Part shown: in pieces, positions 1 through 8,669 of the stretch
How positions within the stretch are numbered: the first letter of the stretch is position 1
Layout: every line of letters begins with the position of its first letter
Origin: RBG-16-34-14 sp963798865
Lineage (GTDB): Bacteria > Bacteroidota > Ignavibacteria > Ignavibacteriales > Ignavibacteriaceae
Direction of reading: 5' to 3'
DNA: 64,000 nt
Assembly (NCBI GenBank): GCA_963798865.1
Contig: CAWCVZ010000022.1
Coordinates: 62,001-126,000, forward strand
Program-made: the position numbers and the translations under genes
Notes under the pieces: generated by a model
The model's database searches: none
Told to the model about the DNA's origin: nothing
The model's input: only the letters and a program-made list of their open reading frames with translations

Positions 1-1
1 T

Positions 2-358
2 GTCCTTACAAAATCAATTATTGCTCTTGGCGGAACTGTTGATGTTGAAGAGGATGATAATACTTCTCCGACAGATTATGCTTTAATCCAGAATTATCCG
101 AATCCATTCAATCCTTCTACAAAAATAAGATACAATGTACCTTATGACAGCAATGTAAAAATCACAATCTATAATGTTACAGGCGAAGTTGTAAAAGTTC
201 TTGTAGATGCCTTTAACAGAGCTGGATTGCATGAAACAGAATTCAATACTAGGGGAACAGATCTGTCATCCGGAGTTTATTTCTACAGTATAGAGGCAAA
301 TGCTGTTGATAGATCTAATTCATTCAGAGAAACGAAAAAGATGGTACTTCTCAAATAA
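2..358 (+). CDS. C-terminal end of a T9SS-exported protein (partial)
   Basis: The 5' part lies outside the window; about 118 residues are visible. They end in a complete T9SS type-A sorting domain: an NYPNPFNPST motif, a SSGVYFYSIEAN strand and the terminal basic tail KKMVLLK. Before it stands VLTKSIIALGG, nearly the same as VLTKSIIAINGAV in the next gene, where it follows the cytochrome part. The two sorting domains are also very alike, down to the tail SFR(E/D)TKKMVLLK. I infer that this is the end of a tandem paralogue of the nine-haem cytochrome downstream, although no haem motif is visible in the part present. This copy lacks the FN3-like linker that the next gene has between that motif and the sorting domain. 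Confidence 0.8.
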   Translation, partial: VLTKSIIALGGTVDVEEDDNTSPTDYALIQNYPNPFNPSTKIRYNVPYDSNVKITIYNVTGEVVKVLVDAFNRAGLHETEFNTRGTDLSSGVYFYSIEANAVDRSNSFRETKKMVLLK

Positions 359-673
359 TCCTCTTCCGTTTTTTTCGAATCCCTACCCGGTTCTTTACGG
401 AACCGGGTTTTTTATTTTAAAGATTAATTCAAATTTAATATTCCCATATCCTGCAATTGATAATTAATGCACAACATTTGCTAAATAGCATTTGAAAAAA
501 TGACAACCTCTCAATTTTGAAAAACAAATATTCATTTTTCTTTTATTAAAGAATTTTACCCGAAGCATATTTAATAATTAACTATAATTCAACATTAATA
601 TTTATCAAACAAACGGAACATTTTTTGCTTGGGTCTGAACAGACAAATAAAATATTCACAAAGGGGAATATGT
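359..673. other. Intergenic region between the two T9SS genes
   Basis: Apart from the terminator at 385-418 I see no gene. The rest is very AT-rich leader. No convincing TAnnTTTG promoter element was found. An AAGGGGAA ribosome-binding site at 661-668 precedes the ATG at 674. Confidence 0.6.
385..418 (+). terminator. Rho-independent terminator
   Basis: A nine-base-pair stem (ACCCGGTTC with GAACCGGGT), a six-base loop and then a T-rich run sit 27 bases after the stop of the partial gene. A very similar hairpin ends the next gene. Confidence 0.85.
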
Positions 674-3016
674 ATGAAAATTATTAGGTTACTATTTTTT
701 AGTTTCGTTCTTTTTAATCTTTCATTTGCACAAACAGCAATGATAAAGACAGAGGCGCTGACTCCTCACCGCCTTACCACAATGGGGCTTACCACAAATT
801 CAGTATCATCCGGTTTGAATGTTGTACCCAACCAGACTTATGTATACCTTTCAGCCTGGAACATTGGCAATACTCAACCGATTATTTCTGCTACTTTTAC
901 ACTAATTTCTAAACCTGCTTCTTCTACAACCAGTTTGGAAACAATTAACTCAACCTGGGTTCAATTTAAGCCGGATGTTGCAGGAACTTATACTGTCGGG
1001 CTTTCTATTACAACGGCTTCAGGTTCTCACGATACAACTGCAAATATTTATTCATCTGATTTTGTTGGTGTTGGAGGATTTGCAGGTACATCTGCAACTT
1101 TTCCACAATGTATGAGCTGCCATTCATCTGATCCTTTAAATTTCACACAGATTTTTGATAGATGGAAAGTTTCAGGTCATTCTCAGATTTTCAAAAGAGA
1201 AATTACAAATACCGCAGGACATTATAGTGCGAGTTGTATAGCCTGCCACACTACTGGCACCGATCATAATATGACTGCATCAAACAACGGTTTTGATGAT
1301 ATTGCAACTTCATTAGGTTGGACCTGGACAGGGCCGGCAAATACGGCTAAATGGGATTCAATCGTAACTTATTTTCCGGGTCTTATAAACCATGCAACCA
1401 TCGGCTGCGAAAATTGCCATGGACCAGGAAAAGAACATGCTTATGGCGGACATCCTGAAAAAATTGCAATTTCTCTTGAGGCTGGTAATTGTGCCCAGTG
1501 CCATGATGAGCCATGGAGACACAACAAATATTCTGAATATGAAAATTCAGTTCATTCCGAAGTAATTTGGAGTTCTTCCTTCGCTCAAGGATCATCATCA
1601 CAGAATAATTCTCTTGGTAATTGCATAAGGTGTCATGATGGACAAGGTTTTGTAAACTTCACAAAAGGGCAAACAACAAACACAACGGGGATGCAACAAT
1701 CTCAACAACTGAATATTACCTGTGCAGCTTGTCACGATCCGCATGGAAACAATAATGAATTCTCTTTAAGGAATGTTCCAGCCGGTTCTGATACACTTGG
1801 TAATGGCTATCATTATACTCTTGGTGGTGAAGGACAAATTTGTATGAACTGCCATAAAGCAAGAGTAAATAATGCTGCATTAGTACTAACGAATACTAAT
1901 TCTCATTGGGGTCCGCATCATTCCACTCAAACAGATGTTTTTTTGGGACAGAATGCTGCAGATTTTGGTTCCCCTTTCATAAGTGGTTATCACCGTTTTG
2001 CTCTTTTGAATGCATGCGTTGATTGTCATATGGTTGCTACTACAGATACCGGAACAGTTACCAGAGATAAAGTTGGAGGACATTCATGGAATTTACACTA
2101 CGGAGATTATGATCATACAACTGCATGTATTCCTTGCCATGGAGAAAGAGATAGTTTTGAATCTTTCGAAGCTACATTTGATTATGATGGAGATGGAACT
2201 ATTGAAAGTCTGCGCGATGAAATCAGCGGTCTTGAAAGAGTTTTAAGTTTCTATTTACCTCCGGTTGGAATAGATTCAATTGATTACGCACAAATTACTA
2301 CTCTTAATCTAAAAAAAGCATACTATAACTACCAGCTTATTTCTTATGATGGCAGCGGTGGAATGCACAACGCAAAATTTGCTATTGATGTTCTAACAAA
2401 ATCTATTATTGCAATTAACGGAGCAGTTCCAGTTCAACTTACATCTTTTTCAGGGCAAGTTTCTGGTAAGAATGTAAACCTGATCTGGCAAACTGCTACT
2501 GAAACAAATAACAGAGGTTTCGAAATTCAAAAGAAATATGGAAACAGCTGGAATGTCATTGGATTTAAAGATGGAAAAGGAACTACAACTGAGTTCAATG
2601 AATATTCATTTATTGATAAGCTGGATGATACACAAACAGGAAGAATATATTACAGACTAAAGCAAATTGATTTTGATGGAACCTCGAAATATTCAAAAGA
2701 AATTTCTGTTGAAATTACAGGCGGACCAAAAGAATTTGCACTTGAACAGAATTATCCAAATCCATTCAACCCTTCAACAACAATTAAATATTCAGTACCA
2801 TTTGATGGTAAAGTAAAGATGGTTGTTTATAATGTTGCCGGTCAAACCATAAAAGAATTAGTCAATTCTGTTGAAACTGCCGGAACACACAAAGTTGAAT
2901 TCAACTTAAATGGATTAAACCTGTCATCAGGTATATATTTCTACTCAATAGAAGTTAATGCATTGGATGGTTCAGGTTCATTCAGAGATACTAAGAAGAT
3001 GGTTCTACTCAAGTAA
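674..3016 (+). CDS. Secreted nine-haem cytochrome c with T9SS sorting domain
   Basis: The 780-residue product begins with a signal peptide (MKIIRLLF...FAQ). Between residues ~146 and ~485 it has nine CxxCH haem-binding motifs: CMSCH, CIACH, CENCH, CAQCH, CIRCH, CAACH, CMNCH, CVDCH and CIPCH. An FN3-like linker (PVQLTSF...RLKQIDFDG) and a T9SS type-A sorting domain ending in KKMVLLK follow. This predicts a multihaem cytochrome crossing the outer membrane by T9SS and staying on the surface or being released. Its role could be electron transfer to external acceptors or reduction of a soluble substrate; the sequence does not decide. An upstream in-frame start at 629 is less likely, because the ATG at 674 has AAGGGGAA five bases before it and opens directly into the signal peptide. 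Confidence 0.9.
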   Translation: MKIIRLLFFSFVLFNLSFAQTAMIKTEALTPHRLTTMGLTTNSVSSGLNVVPNQTYVYLSAWNIGNTQPIISATFTLISKPASSTTSLETINSTWVQFKPDVAGTYTVGLSITTASGSHDTTANIYSSDFVGVGGFAGTSATFPQCMSCHSSDPLNFTQIFDRWKVSGHSQIFKREITNTAGHYSASCIACHTTGTDHNMTASNNGFDDIATSLGWTWTGPANTAKWDSIVTYFPGLINHATIGCENCHGPGKEHAYGGHPEKIAISLEAGNCAQCHDEPWRHNKYSEYENSVHSEVIWSSSFAQGSSSQNNSLGNCIRCHDGQGFVNFTKGQTTNTTGMQQSQQLNITCAACHDPHGNNNEFSLRNVPAGSDTLGNGYHYTLGGEGQICMNCHKARVNNAALVLTNTNSHWGPHHSTQTDVFLGQNAADFGSPFISGYHRFALLNACVDCHMVATTDTGTVTRDKVGGHSWNLHYGDYDHTTACIPCHGERDSFESFEATFDYDGDGTIESLRDEISGLERVLSFYLPPVGIDSIDYAQITTLNLKKAYYNYQLISYDGSGGMHNAKFAIDVLTKSIIAINGAVPVQLTSFSGQVSGKNVNLIWQTATETNNRGFEIQKKYGNSWNVIGFKDGKGTTTEFNEYSFIDKLDDTQTGRIYYRLKQIDFDGTSKYSKEISVEITGGPKEFALEQNYPNPFNPSTTIKYSVPFDGKVKMVVYNVAGQTIKELVNSVETAGTHKVEFNLNGLNLSSGIYFYSIEVNALDGSGSFRDTKKMVLLK

Positions 3017-3040
3017 TTTTCTTAACCATCTTTTAGGATA

Positions 3041-3079
3041 AAACCCGGTTCTTTCAACCCCTCCTGAGCCGGGTTTTTT
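3041..3079 (+). terminator. Rho-independent terminator
   Basis: An 11-bp stem (AAACCCGGTTC pairing with GAGCCGGGTTT, one G-T pair) around a 14-base loop is followed by a T run. It resembles the hairpin at 385-418, consistent with tandem duplication of gene plus terminator. Confidence 0.8.
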
Positions 3080-3169
3080 ATTTTATTTTTTTAGATTATT
3101 TAAACCAAACATTTGTAAAACAAAGATTTAGTGCTGCGGAAATAAACCCCATTTTTGTGAGATTTTTTA

Positions 3170-3177
3170 TATATTTG
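3170..3177 (+). promoter_or_regulatory. Possible -7 element for hrcA
   Basis: TATATTTG matches the Bacteroidota TAnnTTTG element and lies 23 bases before the hrcA ATG. No TTG is found at the expected distance upstream, so support is weak. No CIRCE inverted repeat is present between 3080 and 3200. Confidence 0.35.
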
Positions 3178-3200
3178 TATCCCAAAATTCAATTAGAACT

Positions 3201-4238
3201 ATGATTCAGGAACTGAACGAAAGAGAAAAAACAATATTAAGACATGTTATTCAACAGTTTATTTTAACTGCTTTACCTGTTGGATCGCGTAATATTACGA
3301 AAAAATATGAAATTGGATTATCCCCTGCTTCAGTAAGAAATATTATGTCCGATCTTGAAGAAGCCGGTTACATTGATCATCCTCATACTTCTGCCGGAAG
3401 AATTCCAACTGATAAAGGCTACAGACTTTATGTGGATTCCTTAATGGAAATACAGCAGTTGAGAAATTCTGAAAAAATGTATATCAAAGAAAAGCTGGAA
3501 GAAGGACTTGAAGCGGATGATATTTTAAGAAACAGTACAACATTGTTAACTAAAATAACAAAGCAGCTTGCTTGTGTAACTTATCCAAAACTCGAAACAG
3601 GAATTTTAGAAAAGCTTCAACTGGTTAGTCTCTCCGCTACAAGAATTCTGGTTGTTATAAGTATAAAATCAGGTCTGGTAAAAACAATTACATTAGAGCT
3701 TACTTCTGAAATTGAATCTTCTAAGATGGAACCTATACAAAGCCTGCTTAACGAAAGGCTTTCTGGTTTAACTTTTAATGAAATCAGGAAATCGTTTAAT
3801 GAAAGATTCAAAGATGTAATTGATGATGATGATCATTCTGTTATAAGACTTTTTTATGATTCTGTTGATAAAATTTTTAAAGACATCGTTCGCAAAGAAA
3901 ATATAGTAATTGCCGGCACTAAAAATATTATTCGGCATCCTGAGTTTGATAACCCCGAAAGGTTTCAAAGTATTATTGAGCTGATTGAAGACAGGGATAT
4001 AATAGTTCACATACTTGAAAAATCCGGTGAGAATAATGAAATCTTTATTTCCATTGGAAGTGAAAATGAAGATATTAAACTCAATGAGTACAGTTTCATT
4101 ACCAAAGAATACAAGTTTGGTGAGACAAACGGAACCCTTGGAATTATTGGTCCTAAAAGAATGGAATATTCTAAAATAGTATCAATTGTTAATTACATGT
4201 CACAAATGATTTCTGAAATGTTAACAAGTTCAAAATAA
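3201..4238 (+). CDS. hrcA: Heat-inducible transcription repressor HrcA
   Basis: The 345-residue product is full length for the family. The N-terminal winged helix contains the conserved stretch SPASVRNIMSDLEEAGYI followed by HPHTSAGRIPTDKGYR; the rest is the GAF-like domain with the dimerisation insert. HrcA normally represses groE and dnaK operons by binding CIRCE. It is first in a tight operon with grpE (13-base gap) and dnaJ. I could not find a CIRCE element upstream, so autoregulation by the classic site is not supported here. Confidence 0.95.
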   Translation: MIQELNEREKTILRHVIQQFILTALPVGSRNITKKYEIGLSPASVRNIMSDLEEAGYIDHPHTSAGRIPTDKGYRLYVDSLMEIQQLRNSEKMYIKEKLEEGLEADDILRNSTTLLTKITKQLACVTYPKLETGILEKLQLVSLSATRILVVISIKSGLVKTITLELTSEIESSKMEPIQSLLNERLSGLTFNEIRKSFNERFKDVIDDDDHSVIRLFYDSVDKIFKDIVRKENIVIAGTKNIIRHPEFDNPERFQSIIELIEDRDIIVHILEKSGENNEIFISIGSENEDIKLNEYSFITKEYKFGETNGTLGIIGPKRMEYSKIVSIVNYMSQMISEMLTSSK

Positions 4239-4251
4239 GGAGTGATTAAAA

Positions 4252-4872
4252 ATGAATTCTGGTAAGAATAAAAAGAATAATGATGAACTTAAGCCCGTAG
4301 AAAAAATTAATGAAGAAAATCATCCGGATAATCTTCAGGATGAAAATGAAAAAGATTTGAAGATTGCTGAACTCGAAAAAGAAATTGCTGCTCTTAAAGA
4401 TAAATTTTTAAGAAAAGCGGCTGAGTTTGAAAATTATAAAAGAAGAACCGAGAATGATCAGTTAAACCTGATTAAATTTTCTGCTGCGTCTTTCATTTCA
4501 AAACTGCTTCCCCTTATGGATGATTTTGAAAGATCACTTGAGCATATTGAAGAAGCAAAAGATATTGAAGCTCTTAAAACAGGTTTAAAGCTGGTTTATG
4601 AAAAACTCAATAAGGTTCTTGATACAGAAGGAGTAAAGAAAATTGAAGCTGTAGGAAAACCTTTTGATGTGAATTTTCATGAAGCAATTATGCAGAGAAG
4701 AGATGATTCAGTTGAACCTCACACAGTTCTGGAAGAGCTTGAAAAAGGATATATCTATAAAGATAAAGTTATAAGACACACAAAAGTTATTGTAAGTGAG
4801 GAACCCAGTGAAGAATCATTTGAAGAAAATAAAAACAATATAAATAACGATAATGAAGGATCCGATAAATAA
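4252..4872 (+). CDS. grpE: Nucleotide exchange factor GrpE
   Basis: The 206-residue product releases ADP from DnaK. A charged N-terminal tail leads into the long dimerisation helix (KIAELEKEIAALKDKFLRKAAEFENYKRR), then the four-helix bundle and beta-wing (GVKKIEAVGKPFDVNFHEAI). An AGGAG ribosome-binding site precedes the ATG. It sits between hrcA and dnaJ; the stop is four bases before the dnaJ start. dnaK itself is not in the window. Confidence 0.95.
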   Translation: MNSGKNKKNNDELKPVEKINEENHPDNLQDENEKDLKIAELEKEIAALKDKFLRKAAEFENYKRRTENDQLNLIKFSAASFISKLLPLMDDFERSLEHIEEAKDIEALKTGLKLVYEKLNKVLDTEGVKKIEAVGKPFDVNFHEAIMQRRDDSVEPHTVLEELEKGYIYKDKVIRHTKVIVSEEPSEESFEENKNNINNDNEGSDK

Positions 4873-4876
4873 TTCT

Positions 4877-6016
4877 ATGGCTAAAAGAGATTATTATGAA
4901 GTTCTGGGAATTGACCGGAACGCATCCAAAGAAGATATAAGAAAAGCGTACCGCAAAATGGCAATGCAGTATCATCCTGATAGAAATCCTGATGATCAAA
5001 CTGCAGAAACTAAATTTAAAGAAGCTGCCGAAGCGTATGAAGTATTAAATAATGACGATAAGAAAGCAAGGTATGACCGGTTCGGACATGAAGGTGTAAA
5101 AAGTGGTTTTGGTTCACAGGGATTTTCAGACATTAATGATATATTCTCTCACTTCTCGGATATATTCAGCGGTGGATCAATATTCGATGACTTCTTTGGA
5201 GGACAAAGAACCAGAAGAAGGAAAACCGGCGGTACTCCCGGAACTGATTTAAAAGTAAATTTAAAACTTACACTTGAAGAAATAGCAGAAGGTGTATCTA
5301 AAAAAATCAAACTAAAAAAATTAGTTAAGTGTGATGTTTGCAGAGGAACCGGGGCTGAAGGCGGTACTTCAACAAAAACATGCCCAGTTTGCCAGGGCTC
5401 CGGAGAAGTAAGAACAGTTTCAAGATCAGTCTTCGGGCAGTTTGTAAATATTCAACCTTGTAATAATTGTAATGGTGAAGGAACTGTGGTTGATAATCCC
5501 TGTAAAAAATGCCGCGGCGATGGCAGAATTCAGGAGGAAGTTTCAGTTTCAATTAATGTTCCTGCCGGAGTTTATCAGAATAGTTATATGACAATGCGCG
5601 GCGAAGGTAATGCAGGAAGAAGAGATGGTCCCTCGGGTGATCTGATCGTAGTATTTGAAGAAATTGTTCATGATTATTTTATACGCAATAATGATGATAT
5701 AATTTATGATTTATTCATTAGTTATCCGGACGCAGTTTTAGGTTCCGAGGTTGATGTACCAACTTTAAAAGGTAAAGCAAAGTTAAAAATTGATCCGGGC
5801 ACGCAACCGGGTAAGCTTTTGCGGATGAGAGACAAGGGAATTAAACACCTGAATGAATCGGGTTATGGTGATGAGCTTGTAAAAATTAATATTGAAGTAC
5901 CAAAAAAAGTAAGTTCTAAAGAAAAAGCTCTTTTAAAAGAGTTAGCTGAAACACCGAACTTTAAAAATTTTGGTAACAAGGATGAAAAGAATTTCTTTAA
6001 GAGGTCTGGTTCGTAA
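4877..6016 (+). CDS. dnaJ: Chaperone DnaJ (type I Hsp40)
   Basis: The 379-residue product has every part of a type I J-protein: the J domain with YHPDRNP (HPD motif, residues ~30-36), a G/F-rich linker, four zinc-binding CxxCxGxG repeats (CDVCRGTG, CPVCQGSG, CNNCNGEG, CKKCRGDG) and the C-terminal peptide-binding domains. It stimulates DnaK ATPase and delivers clients. I chose the ATG at 4877, which gives the canonical MAKRDYYEVLG start; an in-frame ATG at 4853 lies inside grpE and would add eight unconserved residues. Confidence 0.95.
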   Translation: MAKRDYYEVLGIDRNASKEDIRKAYRKMAMQYHPDRNPDDQTAETKFKEAAEAYEVLNNDDKKARYDRFGHEGVKSGFGSQGFSDINDIFSHFSDIFSGGSIFDDFFGGQRTRRRKTGGTPGTDLKVNLKLTLEEIAEGVSKKIKLKKLVKCDVCRGTGAEGGTSTKTCPVCQGSGEVRTVSRSVFGQFVNIQPCNNCNGEGTVVDNPCKKCRGDGRIQEEVSVSINVPAGVYQNSYMTMRGEGNAGRRDGPSGDLIVVFEEIVHDYFIRNNDDIIYDLFISYPDAVLGSEVDVPTLKGKAKLKIDPGTQPGKLLRMRDKGIKHLNESGYGDELVKINIEVPKKVSSKEKALLKELAETPNFKNFGNKDEKNFFKRSGS

Positions 6017-6041
6017 CTAAAACATAAGCACGGGGGCTTAA

Positions 6042-6539
6042 ATGTTAAAAAAAATATCAGTATTTATCGGGCTCACAGAAACAGAAGTAAAGATTTTTTT
6101 ATTTATTCTTGCAACTTTTTTGGTTGGATTTTGTTATAAGACTTTCTTTCTGCCGGCTGAAAATAATAGCTTAAAGGTATTTGATTATTCAAAAGACGAT
6201 AGCCTTTTTTTTGCTGCCGGAGACGATGTTGATCAACCAGATAGCTCAGACTTGAAAGATGAAGCGGTTGACTATAAGCAGGAAGTTTTAGATTTTAATG
6301 CAAGTAATTTTAACGGAAGTAATAACAAAGTAACTCCCGGTAAAAAGAGTATAAACATTAACTCTGCAAAGCTTGAAGATCTGGTATCTTTGCCCGGTAT
6401 CGGAACTAAGACTGCTGAAAGAATTATTGATTTAAGAAAGAAAAGAGGAAGATTCAACTCGCTGAAAGAACTTCTAGAAATAAAAGGAATTGGTGAATTA
6501 AAATTCCAGAGTATTGCAAAATATATTTACTTGGAATAA
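6042..6539 (+). CDS. ComEA-like helix-hairpin-helix protein
   Basis: The 165-residue product has one N-terminal membrane segment (residues ~17-37), a ~60-residue acidic spacer and a C-terminal double helix-hairpin-helix domain, with NINSAKLEDLVSLPGIGTK and then ELLEIKGIGELK. This layout matches ComEA, the membrane-anchored DNA receptor for natural transformation. A GGGGGC ribosome-binding site precedes the ATG. The next genes encode a pseudopilin-like and a PilM-like protein, which fits a DNA-uptake or pilus role, but no other competence gene is in the window. Confidence 0.8.
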   Translation: MLKKISVFIGLTETEVKIFLFILATFLVGFCYKTFFLPAENNSLKVFDYSKDDSLFFAAGDDVDQPDSSDLKDEAVDYKQEVLDFNASNFNGSNNKVTPGKKSININSAKLEDLVSLPGIGTKTAERIIDLRKKRGRFNSLKELLEIKGIGELKFQSIAKYIYLE

Positions 6540-6566
6540 TTTTTAATTTTAACTCCCGGAGGGAAA

Positions 6567-7121
6567 ATGCAAAAACCTGAACCCTGGTATTTACACGCCG
6601 GATTATACACTGTAATAGTAATTCTTATAATTATACTTATTAAAGTTGCTATTATAGATCCAAAGGAAATTTCTGAACAGGAAAAATTCAATAAAATTGA
6701 ATCCCGCTTAAGAATGAGTAATCTTAAAGAAGCAGAAATCTTATATCAAAAAAAATATGGTAAGTTCACCGATGACCTCGATTCACTGATTAATTTTGTT
6801 AAGTATAATCCCCTTGTTGATAGCATTAAGAACGCAACTGATTCAATGACTAAAAAATCATCTAATCCATTTAAGAATTTATCCAGCGGTGAATTCACTC
6901 CTGATAGTTTATACTTCACACCAAAAACACATCAAAGATATATTGTGCAGATAGATACCGCTTTGAATGTTGATACTGTAATAAATCAAAAAGGTAAAAT
7001 TATCCGGATTGATTCTACAGTAGCAATTGGAAAATTATATCATATTGAAGACCCAGATGGATATGGTACAATCGGAAGCATTGATAATGATGCCTTAAAA
7101 AATACGGCTTCCTGGGAGTAA
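6567..7121 (+). CDS. Membrane-anchored protein, possibly pilus-related
   Basis: I do not recognise a named family. The 184-residue product has one hydrophobic N-terminal segment (LYTVIVILIIILIKVAII, residues ~13-30), then a helical stretch with SRLRMSNLKEAEILYQKKYG, reminiscent of the stalk after the transmembrane helix in pseudopilins, and a beta-rich remainder. No prepilin peptidase site (G-F/M with E5) is visible, so it is not a classical prepilin. CCCGGAGGG forms a strong ribosome-binding site. It lies between the ComEA-like and PilM-like genes, probably co-transcribed with both. Confidence 0.6.
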   Translation: MQKPEPWYLHAGLYTVIVILIIILIKVAIIDPKEISEQEKFNKIESRLRMSNLKEAEILYQKKYGKFTDDLDSLINFVKYNPLVDSIKNATDSMTKKSSNPFKNLSSGEFTPDSLYFTPKTHQRYIVQIDTALNVDTVINQKGKIIRIDSTVAIGKLYHIEDPDGYGTIGSIDNDALKNTASWE

Positions 7122-7124
7122 TAT

Positions 7125-8048
7125 TTGACAAGCTTTGGAAACCAGGCAGGATTTAATATAACATCATCCAGGATTCAGCTTGTTGAATTAAATTATGACG
7201 GTTCCCGGTTTATTTTACAAAATTTAGATGAGGTTTTTTTTGATGAGAATTTAAAGCTTGCTGATGATAAAGAGACAAAAGTTATTTCAGTACTTCAGTC
7301 AGCTTTTAATGAATTACTCATCAGGAACCGTATAAAATCCAATACCGCTTCATTCACCTTACCTCCTGAAATTTTTCACACTATTCAGATCCCTTATGAT
7401 AATACTCTTCTTAACCAGGATTTGATTGATGAATTAAAATGGCAAATGTCAATTCTCTTTCCACATATTTTTACAAATGATCTTGTAATTCAGCATATTG
7501 AAATTCCTAAGAATAAAATAATAGATCGGGATACAATTCTTATAAGTGCAATAAAAAGAAAATATCTTCACTGGCTGAAATATTTTTGTGAAGAGAATAA
7601 TCTAAAAATAAAATTTATTGATAACTCACACTTCGCTTCTGAAAGAGCTTTAGCGGCTTCACAAAATCTTAAAGAACAAATTGTATTAAGCCTGTATTTA
7701 GGAAATAATTATTTATCATTAATATTTTCCCTTAATGCAAAACCGTTTCTATTCAAAGTCGTTTCATTTGATTCCGCAGGTGAAATTCCGCAAATCATTC
7801 TTAAAGAAACATCCCCAACCGATTCTATTAATCTTAACAGGTCAATGATAGATGCTCAATATATCACCGGGGAAGATGTTTCTAATTCTTTTGTAAATTC
7901 TTTAAATACAATGGCCGGTATGGATTTTAAACTCTTTAATCCGTTTGAGAATATAAATCCTGACAACGGGTTATTTGAGAATATAAACTTTTCAAGAAAA
8001 TCAAGCTCCTTCTCCCCTGCTGCCGGAATAGCTTTCAGAATATCTTAA
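7125..8048 (+). CDS. PilM-like actin-fold pilus assembly protein
   Basis: The intact frame gives 307 residues resembling the PilM/GspL SHS2-actin fold: a start near GFNITSSRIQLVEL, an F(T/S)LPP strand, a KWQMSILFP helix and a closing SPAAGIAFR, where PilM proteins have GLALR. PilM is the cytoplasmic ring component of type IV pilus machines. Translation begins at a TTG three bases after the upstream stop, with GGGAG before it. If one base near 8040 is surplus, the frame continues to a TGA at 8122-8124 and overlaps the rsmD start as ATGA, adding about 28 residues. That is plausible given other frame breaks in the window but unproven. Confidence 0.65.
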   Translation: MTSFGNQAGFNITSSRIQLVELNYDGSRFILQNLDEVFFDENLKLADDKETKVISVLQSAFNELLIRNRIKSNTASFTLPPEIFHTIQIPYDNTLLNQDLIDELKWQMSILFPHIFTNDLVIQHIEIPKNKIIDRDTILISAIKRKYLHWLKYFCEENNLKIKFIDNSHFASERALAASQNLKEQIVLSLYLGNNYLSLIFSLNAKPFLFKVVSFDSAGEIPQIILKETSPTDSINLNRSMIDAQYITGEDVSNSFVNSLNTMAGMDFKLFNPFENINPDNGLFENINFSRKSSSFSPAAGIAFRIS

Positions 8049-8120
8049 CGCAGCTAAAATTAAATCCAAATCATTTTCTCATATGGAGTCTTTTGAATAT
8101 GAGCAGGTTCCGGATATAAT

Positions 8121-8669
8121 ATGAAGATGAGAATAATTTCGGGGGAATTTAAAAGCAGGCTGATAAATGTCCCTTCCTCTGATTTAATAAGACCAATGAC
8201 TGACCGTGTTAGAGAAACTCTTTTTAATCTGCTTAACAACAAAATAGATTTTGAAAATATTAAAGTGCTTGATTTTTATTCAGGTTCCGGTGCACTTGGT
8301 TTGGAATGTATAAGCAGGGGTGCATCAAAAGTTCATTTTATAGAAAAGAATTTTGCTATCTATAAAAACCTGCTTAATAATATTAATTCTCTGGGGGTCG
8401 GAGGCAGATGTGAAGTTCACCGAAGCGAAGTATTAAAATTTGTTAATTCATTTGAAGAAAGAAATTTTGATTTAATACTTGCTGATCCCCCATTCTTTAA
8501 AGATGATATTTATAAAGTTGTTGAATCTGTTTTAACAAACAAATACCTTAACCCGGAAGGAATATTCGTAATAGAAAGATCAATCCAGACAAAAGAAAAA
8601 GATATTGAGCATTTCAAAGTAGAACCATTTAAAATTGTTGGCGATGCATGTCTTTACAAATTAAAATAA
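8121..8669 (+). CDS. rsmD: 16S rRNA (guanine966-N2)-methyltransferase RsmD
   Basis: The 182-residue product has the RsmD opening (MRIISGEFKSRLINVP, then RPMTDRVRETLFN), the SAM-binding motif FYSGSGALGLECISRGA and the catalytic DPPF in LILADPPFFKDD. It modifies G966 of 16S rRNA. ATG at 8121 is used; an alternative ATG lies two codons later. rsmD and coaD are often adjacent in bacteria; here two T9SS cargo genes have come between them. Confidence 0.93.
   Translation: MKMRIISGEFKSRLINVPSSDLIRPMTDRVRETLFNLLNNKIDFENIKVLDFYSGSGALGLECISRGASKVHFIEKNFAIYKNLLNNINSLGVGGRCEVHRSEVLKFVNSFEERNFDLILADPPFFKDDIYKVVESVLTNKYLNPEGIFVIERSIQTKEKDIEHFKVEPFKIVGDACLYKLK

Noticed and set aside
629..673. A 15-residue N-terminal extension of the cytochrome
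   Set aside because: It would put polar residues ahead of the signal peptide, and the ribosome-binding site fits the ATG at 674.
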